Of a DNA stretch of 53,500 nucleotides, positions 24,775-34,100 are shown in pieces. The stretch spans positions 1 through 53,500 of the forward strand of contig CAJXZM010000017.1 of assembly GCA_913063125.1 (NCBI GenBank), in the 5' to 3' direction. The DNA comes from an uncultured Gammaproteobacteria bacterium. Lineage in GTDB: Bacteria; Pseudomonadota; Gammaproteobacteria; Pseudomonadales; Ketobacteraceae. Both the position numbers and the translations under genes were made by a program. The notes under the pieces are model-generated. The model ran no database searches. It saw nothing but the letters and a program-made list of their open reading frames with translations, and had not been told where the DNA came from. Positions within the stretch are counted from its first letter, which is position 1. Each line of letters opens with the position of its first letter.

Positions 24775-25215
24775 CTATTTTCCTTTTCGTACTCTTACGG
24801 CAAGTACGTCACACTCAGCGTGGTGTAGGATTGCGTTAGCTGTGGATCCTAGCAGGAGCGATAAGCCGTGTTTACTATGACTACCAACAACAATTAGATC
24901 CACAGAGTTATCTTTTGCTATGCGTAAAATTTCTTTTTCGGTCAAACCTATTTCTAGATAACAGTTAGCTTCAGGTATTGCGAGTTTGCCTGCTAGTTCG
25001 CTGAGGCGTTCGCGGCCTTGTTTTTCAAGCTCTTTGTGAAGGTCGCCTAAGTCAATCGGGAACTCGCCGCCATATGCAATGGAAATCGGTTCTATTACAT
25101 GAATAAGTGATAACGTGCATTGGTTACTGCTTGCCATCGCCTTAGCTCGCTGAATAACCGTTTCTGTTTCACTATTAAAATCTGTTGCCAACAGTATGTG
25201 AGAGTAGAGTGGCAT
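24775..25215 (-). CDS. Universal stress protein, UspA family
   Basis: A 146-residue single-domain Usp. The opening YSHILLATDFNSETETVIQRA and the C-terminal nucleotide loop GSHSKHGLSLLLGSTANAIL (G-x2-G-x9-G-S/T type with H at the second position) followed by ECDVLAVRV are diagnostic, so it likely binds ATP. Cytosolic, roles in stress survival. AGAGG precedes the ATG. The leader contains a T7-G8-A7 tract that may fold back or slip. It is convergent with the four-cysteine gene. Confidence 0.93.
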   Translation of the reverse strand: MPLYSHILLATDFNSETETVIQRAKAMASSNQCTLSLIHVIEPISIAYGGEFPIDLGDLHKELEKQGRERLSELAGKLAIPEANCYLEIGLTEKEILRIAKDNSVDLIVVGSHSKHGLSLLLGSTANAILHHAECDVLAVRVRKGK

Positions 25216-25228
25216 AGTGGTAAACCTC

Positions 25229-25250
25229 TTTTTTTGGGGGGGGAAAAAAA
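25229..25250 (-). repeat. T7-G8-A7 homopolymer tract in uspA leader
   Basis: Seven T (25229-25235), eight G (25236-25243) and seven A (25244-25250), immediately upstream of the uspA ribosome site. The T and A runs can pair around the G run; the G run is slippage-prone. Confidence 0.85.
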
Positions 25251-25367
25251 CCCTATTGATAACGATGTATTTCTATACTAATTCATTTCTATATTACGTA
25301 AAATAGTGGCTGGATTTATAAAATCAAGTGTTGAGCTTGATCAATAGAAATAAAAAATAAGGTTCAT

Positions 25368-25865
25368 ATGGTATACCTAATTATTATTCTAGCAATGGCA
25401 ATGGTTATAGGACCTGTTTTATGGGTTCGACCTAGTCCAAAAGAGCGCCGTATTGCACAATTCAGATCGTTAGCAATGGAGGCAGGTGTTAAAGTTGAGC
25501 CTATTTCTTTGGTGTCTAATGAATACTATCAACGAGTGTCCGAACGTAACCTGCATGTAGCTGATTATCAGTGGGTGCGTTATCGACGCATTTCAAAAGA
25601 AGGGGAGAGCGGATCTGCAATAAGGGGGCAATGGACCCAGAGGAAAGACCGGCAAGGGCAGTTGTTATGGGAGCCAGATCCCGTTACGTTGAAGGAACCT
25701 GAGTCGATAACAGCTTATATCGATCAATGGCGAGAGAATCAAGATGTGCGTTTTATGGCATTAGAGTTTGGCCCAAGAACAGTGTCGGTAGTTTGGACGG
25801 AAGAGGGAAGTGTAGAAGATGTTCAAAAATTGATTTCAATGCTGCAAGCGTTAGGGCAGCTTTAA
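25368..25865 (+). CDS. Membrane-anchored protein of unknown function
   Basis: A 165-residue protein with one N-terminal membrane helix (MVYLIIILAMAMVIGPVLWV) followed by the conserved RPSPKERRIAQFRSLAMEAG and a soluble domain with WVRYRR, PESITAYIDQWRE and a closing helix VEDVQKLISMLQALG. Proteins of this form occur near topA in related gammaproteobacteria; function is unknown. AAGG precedes the ATG. It probably faces the cytoplasm after the positive RPSPKERR (positive-inside rule). Confidence 0.7.
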   Translation: MVYLIIILAMAMVIGPVLWVRPSPKERRIAQFRSLAMEAGVKVEPISLVSNEYYQRVSERNLHVADYQWVRYRRISKEGESGSAIRGQWTQRKDRQGQLLWEPDPVTLKEPESITAYIDQWRENQDVRFMALEFGPRTVSVVWTEEGSVEDVQKLISMLQALGQL

Positions 25866-25950
25866 TATTCTTATGGTTATATTTGGCGGTTTGCGTAAAT
25901 AAGCTAGGTGTTATAAGGGCAGAAAAGAGATTTGGTTCCTGCCCTTAATG

Positions 25951-26775
25951 TTACTTTTCTGCTTGGTTTGCCATATCATTTAGACTTTTTGTGATTTGGC
26001 TGCCAAATTTGGTCACCAAATAAGGAACAGTTCTTTCTGTATAGTTCAAAAAAGATTTTTCTAAAAAGGTCCATTTTGTTTGTATTTTAGAAAGTGTTTC
26101 ATAGCGGTCCGATGTGGTTGGCGTTGTTGATTTTATCTTGTTTAGGTTTTTGCTGAAACGAGCGGCTAACGTATCAATGGTATCTGTATCCTCTTGATCT
26201 GAACGGTTTGATGCGCCAAATTGAGAGTTTGCTCGTTCAATGTATTTTGCTGTCATACGCTCCATTGTGATAGTGAGGCTTCTTAAATCTCGCACTACGG
26301 ATGGTATTTTGTATCCCGTAGATTCCTTGATTTGCTCATAGCTCTGATTCAAGGATTTTATGATTTCGTTGCTAGTGGACAAATATGAGTCAATAACTTG
26401 GAATTCCGCAAAACCGCTACGCTTAATTGCGGCTAGTGCAATACTCAGGTTTTTGGACATCGTTTTCCAATTACTTTTTAGGGCTTTCTTTTCTTCTTCA
26501 AGGGATAGGTCGGAAAGCAGTGAATCAATGGTTGCAAGCTGACCTTTTAATTCGACTACTTTTTCATCAACGGATTCACGGTTACTCGGGTCTCCCTCTG
26601 AGCCTTGGTATTTGTGAAAGGCGGCTGCTGTTTCAAAGACCAAGAGTTTGGCTTTATGCACGGCTTGTAAGTTCTCAGCAGACGCAAAAGTGCTCCCACT
26701 AAAGGGCATCACTGCGAGTGTTGCTAACATTGCGAATAGGGACGCGAATCGGGCTGAATGTAGTGTTTTTCTCAT
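25951..26775 (-). CDS. Exported helical protein of unknown function
   Basis: A 274-residue protein with a signal peptide (MRKTLHSARFASLFAMLATL, cleavage near SGSTFASA) and an all-helical mature domain rich in Lys, Ser and Leu. The segment RSLTITMERMTAKYIERAN recalls the helical bundles of PilJ-type sensory domains, but there is no transmembrane or signalling part, so it could be a periplasmic binding partner; this is only a resemblance. An in-frame TTG precedes the ATG at 26775; AAGAGG fits the ATG. It is divergent from topA. Confidence 0.6.
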   Translation of the reverse strand: MRKTLHSARFASLFAMLATLAVMPFSGSTFASAENLQAVHKAKLLVFETAAAFHKYQGSEGDPSNRESVDEKVVELKGQLATIDSLLSDLSLEEEKKALKSNWKTMSKNLSIALAAIKRSGFAEFQVIDSYLSTSNEIIKSLNQSYEQIKESTGYKIPSVVRDLRSLTITMERMTAKYIERANSQFGASNRSDQEDTDTIDTLAARFSKNLNKIKSTTPTTSDRYETLSKIQTKWTFLEKSFLNYTERTVPYLVTKFGSQITKSLNDMANQAEK

Positions 26776-27139
26776 CAAGGAGCCTCTTGGCGTTATTGTT
26801 ACCCTTGTGGGTACTGTTTACTTGTTTTTTGGAGAAGGCATGTAACCTTCTGAAAGCAAAGTTAAAAGATGTTAACTGGAAGATTAGCAGATTATCTAAT
26901 ATAAATAGGGGTATATAGAATTTAAAACGCCAAAAAGCGCGATAGTTGCGTAAAATTTACGATATTATTGCGTTAATTGAAAAGAAAAGGGATAAATCCT
27001 TGACGAAATGGAAACTTACACATATAAATTTCGCAAATTATTTAAAAGCTGTACGTTAGCTATTTATCTTTTGTTGAAGAACGAAATCTGCCTGACAAAA
27101 TGTCAGTATTTGCGCCAATGGAGGCGATAGAAAGTATTT
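26776..27139. promoter_or_regulatory. Divergent intergenic region before topA
   Basis: A 364-base A/T-rich gap without a credible gene. It contains the palindrome CGTAAA-A-TTTACG (26949-26961) and CTGACA-AAA-TGTCAG (27092-27106), the latter 33 bases before the topA start. Promoters could not be assigned with confidence. Confidence 0.45.
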
Positions 27140-29860
27140 ATGGGTAAGTCACTGGTCATTGTGGAGTCGCCCGCCAAGGCGAAAACCATTAACAAATATT
27201 TGGGCAATAGCTTCATTGTTAAATCAAGTGTTGGGCATATACGAGATTTGCCAACAAGTGGTTCGGGTAAAAAAGCATCTGACCCGAAAGAGCGAGCGAA
27301 GCAAGCTGCAAAGACACGAAAAATGGCGCCTGATGAAAAGGCGGCTTATAAAAAGGAAAAAGCTAAAAAAGCACTGATTGCTACCATGGGGATTGACCCT
27401 GAGAATGACTGGAAAGCTCGTTATGAAGTGTTACCTAATAAAGAAAAAGTTGTCGCAGAGTTACGTCGCTTAGCAGATGATGCGGATGAAATCTATCTCG
27501 CGACGGATTTGGATAGGGAGGGAGAGGCTATCGCTTGGCACCTAAAAGAGGTGATTGGCGGAGAAGATGCGCGTTTTAAGCGAGTAGTATTTAATGAAAT
27601 CACCAAAACAGCGATTCAAGGTGCTTTTGAAAAGCCGGGTAAATTAGACCAGGATTGTGTGAATGCCCAACAGGCTCGACGGTTTTTGGATCGTGTTGTT
27701 GGTTATATGGTTTCGCCATTATTATGGGCAAAAGTAGCTCGCGGGCTTTCAGCGGGCCGAGTTCAGTCGGTGGCGGTGAAACTTGTGGTAGAGCGAGAGC
27801 GAGAAATTCGTGCTTTTATACCAGAGGAATATTGGGATATTTTTGCGGATACAGAAACGCAGGCGAATGAAATGTTGCGTCTCCAGGTCACTAAAGAATC
27901 TGGCAAAGGGTTTCGACCGATCAATAAGGATCAAACCGATAAAGCTTTAGAGAGCCTGCGCTCCAAGCCGCTAACGGTGACTGGGCGAGAAGATAAACCA
28001 ACCAAATCCAAACCATCGGCACCGTTCACAACGTCAACATTGCAGCAGGCGGCCAGTACCCGGTTAGGCTTTAGTGTTAAAAAGACGATGATGATGGCTC
28101 AAAGGCTCTATGAGGCCGGTCATATCACTTACATGAGAACTGATTCGACTAATTTGAGTAAAGATGCTGTAGGGGCTTGTAGGAGCTTCATTGATGATAC
28201 TTACGGTAAGCGCTATTTGCCAGATTCGGCGAATGTGTATTCAAGTAAAGCAGGGGCACAAGAGGCCCATGAAGCTATTCGACCTACAGATGTTTCAGTT
28301 TTAGAAGGTGATGTAACGGGGTTAGACCCCGATGCCAATAGGTTGTACGACCTTATTCGGCGCCGTTTTTTGGCGTGCCAGATGTCAGCAGCAGAATACT
28401 TGAGCTCGAATATAGCCGTTACTTGCGGAGATTTTGAGTTACGCACCCGCGGCAGAATCTTAAAATTCCAAGGGCATTTAGCCGCCAGGATGCCTGGTGC
28501 AGGTAAGGCTGAAGAGGATGTGATTTTGCCGGATGCAAAGATCGGTGATGCTCTGACATTAAAGGATCTGGACCCCAGTCAGCACTTTACTAAACCTACC
28601 GCTCGCTTTACTGAAGCTAGCTTAGTAAAAGAATTGGAAAAACGTGGTATTGGTCGGCCTTCGACGTACGCCTCTATTATTTCTACCATACAGGATCGTG
28701 GTTATGCCAAAATAGATAGCCGTCGATTTTATGCTGAAAAAATGGGCGATATTGTTACTGATCGATTGAATGAAAATTTCGATAACCTTATGGATTTCGG
28801 GTTTACCGCCAGCATGGAGGAGCAGCTGGATCAAATTGCGGAAGGTAAATTAGATTGGAAAGAGGTACTGAATAATTTCTATGGCGATTTTAAAGGCAAG
28901 ATAGAAGTCGCGGGCAGTGAAAACGGTATGCGGGCAAATGATCCTGTCATTACTGATGATATAGCGTGCCCGAGTTGTTCGCGTCCAATGATGATTCGAA
29001 CCGGTACGACAGGCGTTTTCTTGGGCTGCTCCGGTTATGACTTGCCACCAAAAGAGCGTTGTAAGGAAACCATTAATCTTATACCGGGTGATGATTCGGT
29101 AGATGTAGATGAGGATAGTGAAGATAGTGAAGTAAACGCTTTGCGTAAAAAACATCGCTGTTCAACTTGTAGCACAGCAATGGAAAGTTATCTTATTGAT
29201 GAGCAGCGTAAGCTGCACGTTTGTGGCAACAACCCGGATTGCTCTGGCCATGAAATTGAGCAAGGTACGTTTAAGATCAAGGGTTATGAAGGCCCTATTG
29301 TGGATTGCGATAAATGCGGTTCTGATATGCAGCTCAAAAGTGGGCGTTTTGGCAAGTACTTTGGCTGCACCAATGAGGAGTGCAAAAACACGCGTAAACT
29401 GCTTCGAAGTGGCGAAGTTGCACCACCTAAAGCTGACCCAATCATAATGAAGCACTTGCTTTGTGAGAAAAATGACGACTATTTCTTGTTAAGAGATGGT
29501 GCGTCAGGCATGTTCTTAGCCGCCAGCCAGTTCCCAAGGCATCGGGAAACGAGGGCGCCTCTTGTTGAAGAGTTAGTATCAGTAAAAGATCAGCTTGATC
29601 CTAAATTTGCGTTTTTAGTTGAAGCTCCCACGGAAGACCCGGATGGTAACAAAGCGGTTATTCGTTACAGTCGGAAAACTAAGCAGCAATATGTGATGAC
29701 AGAAGTGGAGGGAAAGGCGACGGGATGGAAGGCCTTGTTTGTTGAGGGAAAGTGGGAGCAAACCCTGGCCCCTAAAAAAGTTGTGAAAAAGAAAGCCGCA
29801 GTTAAAAAAGCACCCGCCAAGAAGAAGGCCGCGGCAAAAAAGAAGGCTGATAAAGAATAA
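27140..29860 (+). CDS. topA: DNA topoisomerase I (type IA)
   Basis: A 906-residue type IA topoisomerase that relaxes negative supercoils. Toprim domain starts [19 protein letters not shown] with a typical [13 protein letters not shown]; the catalytic Tyr is in [14 protein letters not shown] near residue 331. Three C-terminal zinc ribbons follow: [11 protein letters not shown] with a second Cys pair, [11 protein letters not shown] with CGNNPDC, and [21 protein letters not shown]. The protein ends in a Lys/Ala-rich tail ([19 protein letters not shown]), which binds nucleic acid or RNA polymerase in relatives. The 60-residue charged insert after GHIRDLP is common in Pseudomonas-type TopA. Monocistronic with its own terminator. 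Confidence 0.98.
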   Translation: MGKSLVIVESPAKAKTINKYLGNSFIVKSSVGHIRDLPTSGSGKKASDPKERAKQAAKTRKMAPDEKAAYKKEKAKKALIATMGIDPENDWKARYEVLPNKEKVVAELRRLADDADEIYLATDLDREGEAIAWHLKEVIGGEDARFKRVVFNEITKTAIQGAFEKPGKLDQDCVNAQQARRFLDRVVGYMVSPLLWAKVARGLSAGRVQSVAVKLVVEREREIRAFIPEEYWDIFADTETQANEMLRLQVTKESGKGFRPINKDQTDKALESLRSKPLTVTGREDKPTKSKPSAPFTTSTLQQAASTRLGFSVKKTMMMAQRLYEAGHITYMRTDSTNLSKDAVGACRSFIDDTYGKRYLPDSANVYSSKAGAQEAHEAIRPTDVSVLEGDVTGLDPDANRLYDLIRRRFLACQMSAAEYLSSNIAVTCGDFELRTRGRILKFQGHLAARMPGAGKAEEDVILPDAKIGDALTLKDLDPSQHFTKPTARFTEASLVKELEKRGIGRPSTYASIISTIQDRGYAKIDSRRFYAEKMGDIVTDRLNENFDNLMDFGFTASMEEQLDQIAEGKLDWKEVLNNFYGDFKGKIEVAGSENGMRANDPVITDDIACPSCSRPMMIRTGTTGVFLGCSGYDLPPKERCKETINLIPGDDSVDVDEDSEDSEVNALRKKHRCSTCSTAMESYLIDEQRKLHVCGNNPDCSGHEIEQGTFKIKGYEGPIVDCDKCGSDMQLKSGRFGKYFGCTNEECKNTRKLLRSGEVAPPKADPIIMKHLLCEKNDDYFLLRDGASGMFLAASQFPRHRETRAPLVEELVSVKDQLDPKFAFLVEAPTEDPDGNKAVIRYSRKTKQQYVMTEVEGKATGWKALFVEGKWEQTLAPKKVVKKKAAVKKAPAKKKAAAKKKADKE

Positions 29861-29874
29861 GGTACAAGGTCGGT

Positions 29875-29917
29875 TAAAAAAGCCGTTATATTTCACGTAA
29901 ATATGACGGCTTTTTTT
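29875..29917 (+). terminator. Intrinsic terminator after topA
   Basis: Stem AGCCGTTATATTT (29881-29893) pairs with AAATATGACGGCT (29899-29911) with one wobble, flanked by an A run and followed by seven T. The flanking A and T runs make it potentially bidirectional, serving the convergent chemoreceptor gene as well. Confidence 0.9.
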
Positions 29918-29944
29918 AGGTCTGGGTATCTATTGGTCTGAGTA

Positions 29945-31993
29945 CTAAACTTTGAAATGTTCGAGTTGTTTGATGAGCTCTGCTAATGCTACGTTCATGC
30001 CATCAACAGATTTGACAGTGATGTTAGCGGTATGGGCTGAATAGGCTGCTCGACTGTCAATAATAGAGACGCTTTCTTTTACGTGGTGAGCTGTGGTGCT
30101 TTGTTGGAGTGTCGCGGCCGATATTGCTTGAATTCGTTCTGAAATAGCGAGGATGGTGGATAGGATTATTGCGAGTCTTTCTTTTAGGTGCTGGGCTGTT
30201 GCTACTGATTTTTCAGTGACACCAACACTTGTATTCATAGAATTCACTGCATTGGCGACACCTTCCTGAATAGTACTGAGTACACTCTCAATTTCAATCG
30301 CTGCTTCGTGACTTCGTTGGGCTAGGCTGCGTACTTCATCTGCAACAACGGCAAACCCTCGTCCTTGCTCACCTGCACGTGCAGCTTCAATGGCAGCGTT
30401 AAGTGCCAGCAGGTTGGTTTGTCCTGCTATACCTTTGATAACATCAAGAATCTTGGTAACCCCTCGGCTGTGTTCTGCTAAGCGTACCACGACATCTTTG
30501 GAGCCGTTAATTGTTATCGTCAATTGATCAAAAGCATCAACGGCCTCATTGACCAATTCTTGCCCGCTACGAGCGGCATCATCTGCATCGTGAGCAGCAG
30601 ACGCGGTTAGTACAGCTTCTCTTGACACCTCTTCTGCAGCTTCCGCCATTTCCTCCATAGACACGGTTATTTTGCGGGTTTCTTCCTGTTGTTCTTTAAT
30701 AACGCCGCTACTTTGATCTGCCATGTTTTTAACTTGTTCAGCTGTATTGGCAGTAGTGTCGGTGCTGTGACGAACAGTGTTAATTAAAGAGCTAACTTGT
30801 TCTACCATTGCATTGAAATTTTCCACCAATAAGGATATTTCATCGTGGCTTTCTGTGGCTACACGAGATGTCATATCACCTTGAGCCATTTCTTCGGCGG
30901 ATTTTATAAGTTGGTTAACACTGGATTGCATAGAATAGTACAGCCCATAATACAGGTATGAAATAATGATCAGTAGAAAGAGTAGGCTGGCAATCAGGAC
31001 AAAACGATTGTTTGTTTTCTCATCCAGCCTGGCTTGTACGATAATACTTAAATTATCTAATATTTTATTTTGCAGTGTGTAAATAGGGGTAAGTTGTTGG
31101 TTGGCGTTAGCAAGAAAGGTGTTCCAAGGTTGGATATCCCCATATTCACCAATGATTTGCTCGTCAACACTGAGGATGAGCTTGTCGATACCGGAGGTGA
31201 TAGCGCTGAAATCCTCTTTTAAGGGGTGTCCAGGGCGATTTGATAAGCGTTCTTCAAACGAGGTTTTGAGTATTGACAGAGCATCATTTGATGCTGCAAA
31301 TGCCCCGTCGATTTCTCCAAAGCTTTGCGAGTCTAAAGTGCCAATTCTTAAGGCAAAAACGCTCAGGTTGCGTAGGTTATATAATGATTGAGAGTGTTTG
31401 ATTAAATTGTCGAATAGTAATGCTGTTTTACCCTGTATGTTCGGTGCCTGATCAGTGCTGAGGCCACTTGTTTTGGCGACGTTGGTGATTAAATCTTGGA
31501 TATTACGCGAGAATAAACCGTAGGCGTTGGAGTAATCACGCATCATTACGTATTGCCCGCCTAAGTCTGTTTTGCGAGATTTTATCCATGCGGCATCAAG
31601 GGCATTTATACGTTCCTTTGATATCAAACTTGAATCGTTGTTTGTAGTTTCTTTGATGAGGTTTTCGAGTTGTTCGGTAATGGCAGCTTTGGTGGGGCGT
31701 AATAGTTTGGTTGCGTTTTCGTCAACGTCTTTGTTTGACCCGATATCTACGGCTGCACTCATCATTACATCGTGAAAGGTGCTGGCTGCTTGATTTAGTT
31801 TCGATAGCTTTTGGATAAGCTCTATACCGTGAACTTCATCGGCCGTGAGTTGGATGTCGCTTTGAATTTCGTTCCACAGTTGAACACCCAATAGTAAAAT
31901 AGGGCATAGGAATAGAACACTTATCAACGAGAATTTGTAGGGGTAGTTAAGCCTGTTCATAATGAAAAGGGCCAAACCTAGAAATTTTCTCAT
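29945..31993 (-). CDS. Methyl-accepting chemotaxis protein
   Basis: A 682-residue chemoreceptor. TM1 near residues 20-40 ([16 protein letters not shown]), a helical periplasmic sensor of about 290 residues, TM2 near 330-350 ([20 protein letters not shown]), HAMP to about 405, then the signalling hairpin with the tip [20 protein letters not shown] followed by [16 protein letters not shown]. No C-terminal CheR pentapeptide. The ligand is unknown; the sensor looks like a large helical bundle. A second possible start is ATG 31960 ([11 protein letters not shown]), which fits average chemoreceptor N-termini better; no strong ribosome site separates them. It lies alone, convergent with topA. Confidence 0.93.
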   Translation of the reverse strand: MRKFLGLALFIMNRLNYPYKFSLISVLFLCPILLLGVQLWNEIQSDIQLTADEVHGIELIQKLSKLNQAASTFHDVMMSAAVDIGSNKDVDENATKLLRPTKAAITEQLENLIKETTNNDSSLISKERINALDAAWIKSRKTDLGGQYVMMRDYSNAYGLFSRNIQDLITNVAKTSGLSTDQAPNIQGKTALLFDNLIKHSQSLYNLRNLSVFALRIGTLDSQSFGEIDGAFAASNDALSILKTSFEERLSNRPGHPLKEDFSAITSGIDKLILSVDEQIIGEYGDIQPWNTFLANANQQLTPIYTLQNKILDNLSIIVQARLDEKTNNRFVLIASLLFLLIIISYLYYGLYYSMQSSVNQLIKSAEEMAQGDMTSRVATESHDEISLLVENFNAMVEQVSSLINTVRHSTDTTANTAEQVKNMADQSSGVIKEQQEETRKITVSMEEMAEAAEEVSREAVLTASAAHDADDAARSGQELVNEAVDAFDQLTITINGSKDVVVRLAEHSRGVTKILDVIKGIAGQTNLLALNAAIEAARAGEQGRGFAVVADEVRSLAQRSHEAAIEIESVLSTIQEGVANAVNSMNTSVGVTEKSVATAQHLKERLAIILSTILAISERIQAISAATLQQSTTAHHVKESVSIIDSRAAYSAHTANITVKSVDGMNVALAELIKQLEHFKV

Positions 31994-32098
31994 ATAATAC
32001 CGTTTAATTTCCGTAAGTTATTGCGATCCTGACATAGCCATAAGCAGGGATGCCTACTTTGAGTATAGGAAATACTCATAAATATTGTGCATTAATTG

Positions 32099-32112
32099 TC
32101 ACAAATTTGTGA
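32099..32112. promoter_or_regulatory. Perfect 14-bp palindrome upstream of chemoreceptor
   Basis: TCACAAATTTGTGA, a full dyad, 106 bases before the chemoreceptor start. The half-sites are in the opposite order to a CRP/Vfr site (TGTGA-N6-TCACA). GAGTAT-AGGAA-ATACTC at 32061-32077 is a second dyad. Regulator unknown. Confidence 0.4.
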
Positions 32113-32289
32113 TGATTAGTAACTGTCAATCGAATCATAGAGTTAGCACAATATCGGGGCGAGTAAAGCTAGGAATGATGAGAACAACTGTTATCGCTCA
32201 TTGAGACTGCATATTTTACATGGTAGAATTTGCGCCACTTTTTTGCATAGTGCAGAAAGAGCAGGCAAGAATGCAGGAGTATTGCTTAC

Positions 32290-32535
32290 ATGTCTTCGGT
32301 TTTAGAAATAGCTCAATTACCTACCGGTGAAATTGTCTTACGACGTGCGGACGGTGAAGGTGAGCCTTTAGCGACAATACAATTTTCTGCAGAAACAACA
32401 GTGTTTTTGGGTGATTCCCCCCTTGAAGTAGGTAAGGCAATGATCGGTGCTGGCGTACAGATGGTTGGAGAGATGTATGACCTGTACGAAGTAGATGAGA
32501 ACGGTGAGTCGCATTCATCTCGTGTAGTGCATTAG
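32290..32535 (+). CDS. Conserved small protein between topA and lexA
   Basis: An 81-residue acidic protein of unknown function: MSSVLEIAQLPTGEIVLRRADG, a beta-rich centre, then a helix GKAMIGAGVQMVGEMYDLYE. A similar small gene lies in the topA-sulA-lexA region of Pseudomonas, which supports conservation of the locus. AGGAG is well spaced before the ATG. A stem-loop at 32610-32647 follows. No membrane segment or signal peptide. Confidence 0.75.
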   Translation: MSSVLEIAQLPTGEIVLRRADGEGEPLATIQFSAETTVFLGDSPLEVGKAMIGAGVQMVGEMYDLYEVDENGESHSSRVVH

Positions 32536-32609
32536 AGGCGCACTGGTAGCGCATTGAATGCACTCAGGTAGGAAATGTTAATATGTGGGCATAACATAGT
32601 GGGTTTTTT

Positions 32610-32647
32610 CACCAAGCAGGGTTAACCTGTTTGGTGTCGTGTTTTTT
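32610..32647 (+). terminator. Probable terminator, convergent with lexA
   Basis: CACCAAGCAGG (32610-32620) pairs with CCTGTTTGGTG (32626-32636) with one wobble; TCGTGTTTTTT follows. Confidence 0.65.
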
Positions 32648-32672
32648 AAGTGGTATGCCCTAATCAAGCCTT

Positions 32673-33275
32673 CTAAACCCCATCTCGAATAATGCCTACC
32701 CCGATTCCTTCAATGGCAAACTCTTCTGAGTTCGAGTCTATTTCAATAGGGTCAAAATCTTCATTTTCAGGCAACAGAAACACTTTGTTTCTTTTTTTGT
32801 CGAATCGTTTTACGGTAACTTCAGAACCTATGCGCGCTACAACAATTTGTCCTTTCCGTGCATCGCTTGTTTTATGAACGGCGAGCAGGTCACCATCGTA
32901 AATACCGGCATCCTGCATGCTGAGACCTTTAACTCTTAAGAAGTAATCCGCTTGTGGTGTAAACATACTCTGAGGAACATCGCAATAACTGCTGATGTTT
33001 TCTTCTGCCAATACTGGGTAGCCTGCAGCAACTTCGCCGATAATTGGAATTCCTGGTTCAGGTTCATTGATAAGACGAATCCCGCGAGAGGTTCCCGGCA
33101 GCATTTCGATAGCCCCTTTTCTTTCTAAGGCACGTAAATGGTCTTCTGCTGCGTTGGGAGAACGAAAACCAAAATGGTTGGCAATATCCATTCGTGTGGG
33201 GGGCATTCCTGTGTCTATAATGTGGTCTCGAATCAGGTTGTAAATCTCTTGTTGACGTTTGGTTAGCTTTTCCAT
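32673..33275 (-). CDS. lexA: LexA, SOS repressor and self-cleaving protease
   Basis: Represses SOS genes and is inactivated by RecA-stimulated self-cleavage. 200 residues, close to E. coli (202). The winged helix starts [19 protein letters not shown] and [20 protein letters not shown]; the scissile Ala-Gly is in [14 protein letters not shown]; the catalytic Ser is in [13 protein letters not shown] and the Lys in [13 protein letters not shown] 33275 is chosen over 33290 because the family starts here. Two LexA boxes lie upstream. In Pseudomonas sulA precedes lexA; here there is no sulA. Confidence 0.98.
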   Translation of the reverse strand: MEKLTKRQQEIYNLIRDHIIDTGMPPTRMDIANHFGFRSPNAAEDHLRALERKGAIEMLPGTSRGIRLINEPEPGIPIIGEVAAGYPVLAEENISSYCDVPQSMFTPQADYFLRVKGLSMQDAGIYDGDLLAVHKTSDARKGQIVVARIGSEVTVKRFDKKRNKVFLLPENEDFDPIEIDSNSEEFAIEGIGVGIIRDGV

Positions 33276-33319
33276 AAATAGTTGCCGCATTAGGTAAGAA
33301 AGGTGCGTGAAACAATGAG

Positions 33320-33335
33320 CTGTTTCAATATACAG
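33320..33335. promoter_or_regulatory. LexA box 1 before lexA
   Basis: CTGT-N8-ACAG (CTGTTTCAATATACAG), 45 bases upstream of the lexA start; a perfect match to the box core. Confidence 0.92.
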
Positions 33336-33337
33336 TT

Positions 33338-33353
33338 CTGGAAGTATATACAG
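33338..33353. promoter_or_regulatory. LexA box 2 before lexA
   Basis: CTGG-N8-ACAG (CTGGAAGTATATACAG), one mismatch, 18 bases from box 1. Tandem boxes are also found before lexA in E. coli and give tight autoregulation. Confidence 0.8.
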
Positions 33354-33422
33354 CTTTATGGGTATTGCAACTACGCGGGGATTGCAACTGCATGGTATGT
33401 AAGGAGAAAAGGCAGGGAGAGG

Positions 33423-33731
33423 TTATTCAACAACTCTCATGTAGTCAGGTTCTAGTCCAGATTCTTGTTTGTCCTCGTCGGGAGTTGCAAAAAAATCACT
33501 TTCAAAACGATCTTCACTATCAACTTCAAATGGCCCCCCCCAATCTTCCGGCTGTTCTATTGTACATAAAGACATTTTGATAAAGGTGTCGGTATCTAAT
33601 TCTTCTACTTCGCCGTCAAAATATTGTGTCGCTATAAGCCCTTGGTCATCGATAGCTACAATTTCGAATAAGGCGCCGGTATTCTTGTTTTCATACCACT
33701 GGCCAATTTCAGGTAGGGTTCTTGTTAACAT
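33423..33731 (-). CDS. Conserved small acidic protein (DUF6763-like)
   Basis: A 102-residue protein. The N-terminal half is a small beta fold: PEIGQWYENKNTGALFEIVAID then QYFDGEVEELDTDTF; PEDWGGPFEVDSED follows, and the tail is acidic and likely disordered. The pattern matches small conserved proteins of gammaproteobacteria that I associate with DUF6763; function unknown. GGAG precedes the ATG. It is transcribed toward lexA, with the lexA boxes just beyond its stop, so it may read into lexA. Confidence 0.7.
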   Translation of the reverse strand: MLTRTLPEIGQWYENKNTGALFEIVAIDDQGLIATQYFDGEVEELDTDTFIKMSLCTIEQPEDWGGPFEVDSEDRFESDFFATPDEDKQESGLEPDYMRVVE

Positions 33732-34100
33732 GTGTCACTCCATTTGCGTGTAAAGCCTAGGCACGCAATCTATTTGGCAGGTACTGTAATTTTAGTTCTG
33801 TAATTGTGACTTACCAGTGGCTTTTGGCTGTGAGGGAGAGGTTATGGTTTACTGTTCCCGTGGGGGAGATTTAACTTAACGTAAAAAGGAATGATAACAA
33901 CTGCTTATAAAGGGGTAGGGGTAGGGGGTGAGTATAGTGTTTATAAAAGGCGTTTTATAATCCCCAATTGGTCTAAATAAGCAATATAGAATAGTCTGTT
34001 CTTGAAATGAAACTTGCGGATTACGGTTGACCGGTAGAAAATGGTTTTGTGTCAAAAAATGACGCCATGTCAATTAACAATAAGAAAGGTTGAAGTAGTT
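33732..34100. other. Intergenic region with dyads and G-rich repeat
   Basis: A 369-base stretch between divergent genes. It holds three GGGG-type runs spaced by TA (33912-33928) and the dyad TTATAAAA-GGCG-TTTTATAA (33941-33960). Short frames here have no ribosome sites or recognisable protein. Promoters for the barrel gene are probably here but were not pinpointed. Confidence 0.4.

Noticed and set aside
25229..25250. Terminator formed by T7-G8-A7
   Set aside because: It lies in the uspA leader just before the ribosome site and has no G/C-pairing stem; reported as a homopolymer tract instead.
32099..32112. CRP/Vfr binding site
   Set aside because: TCACAAATTTGTGA has the half-sites in reversed order relative to TGTGA-N6-TCACA; kept only as an unexplained palindrome.
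33912..33928. G-quadruplex candidate (GGGGTA repeats)
   Set aside because: Only three G runs are present; an intramolecular quadruplex needs four.
34041..34100. Longer start of the outer-membrane barrel gene at ATG 34041
   Set aside because: No ribosome site and it would place a further 20 residues before an already long signal segment.
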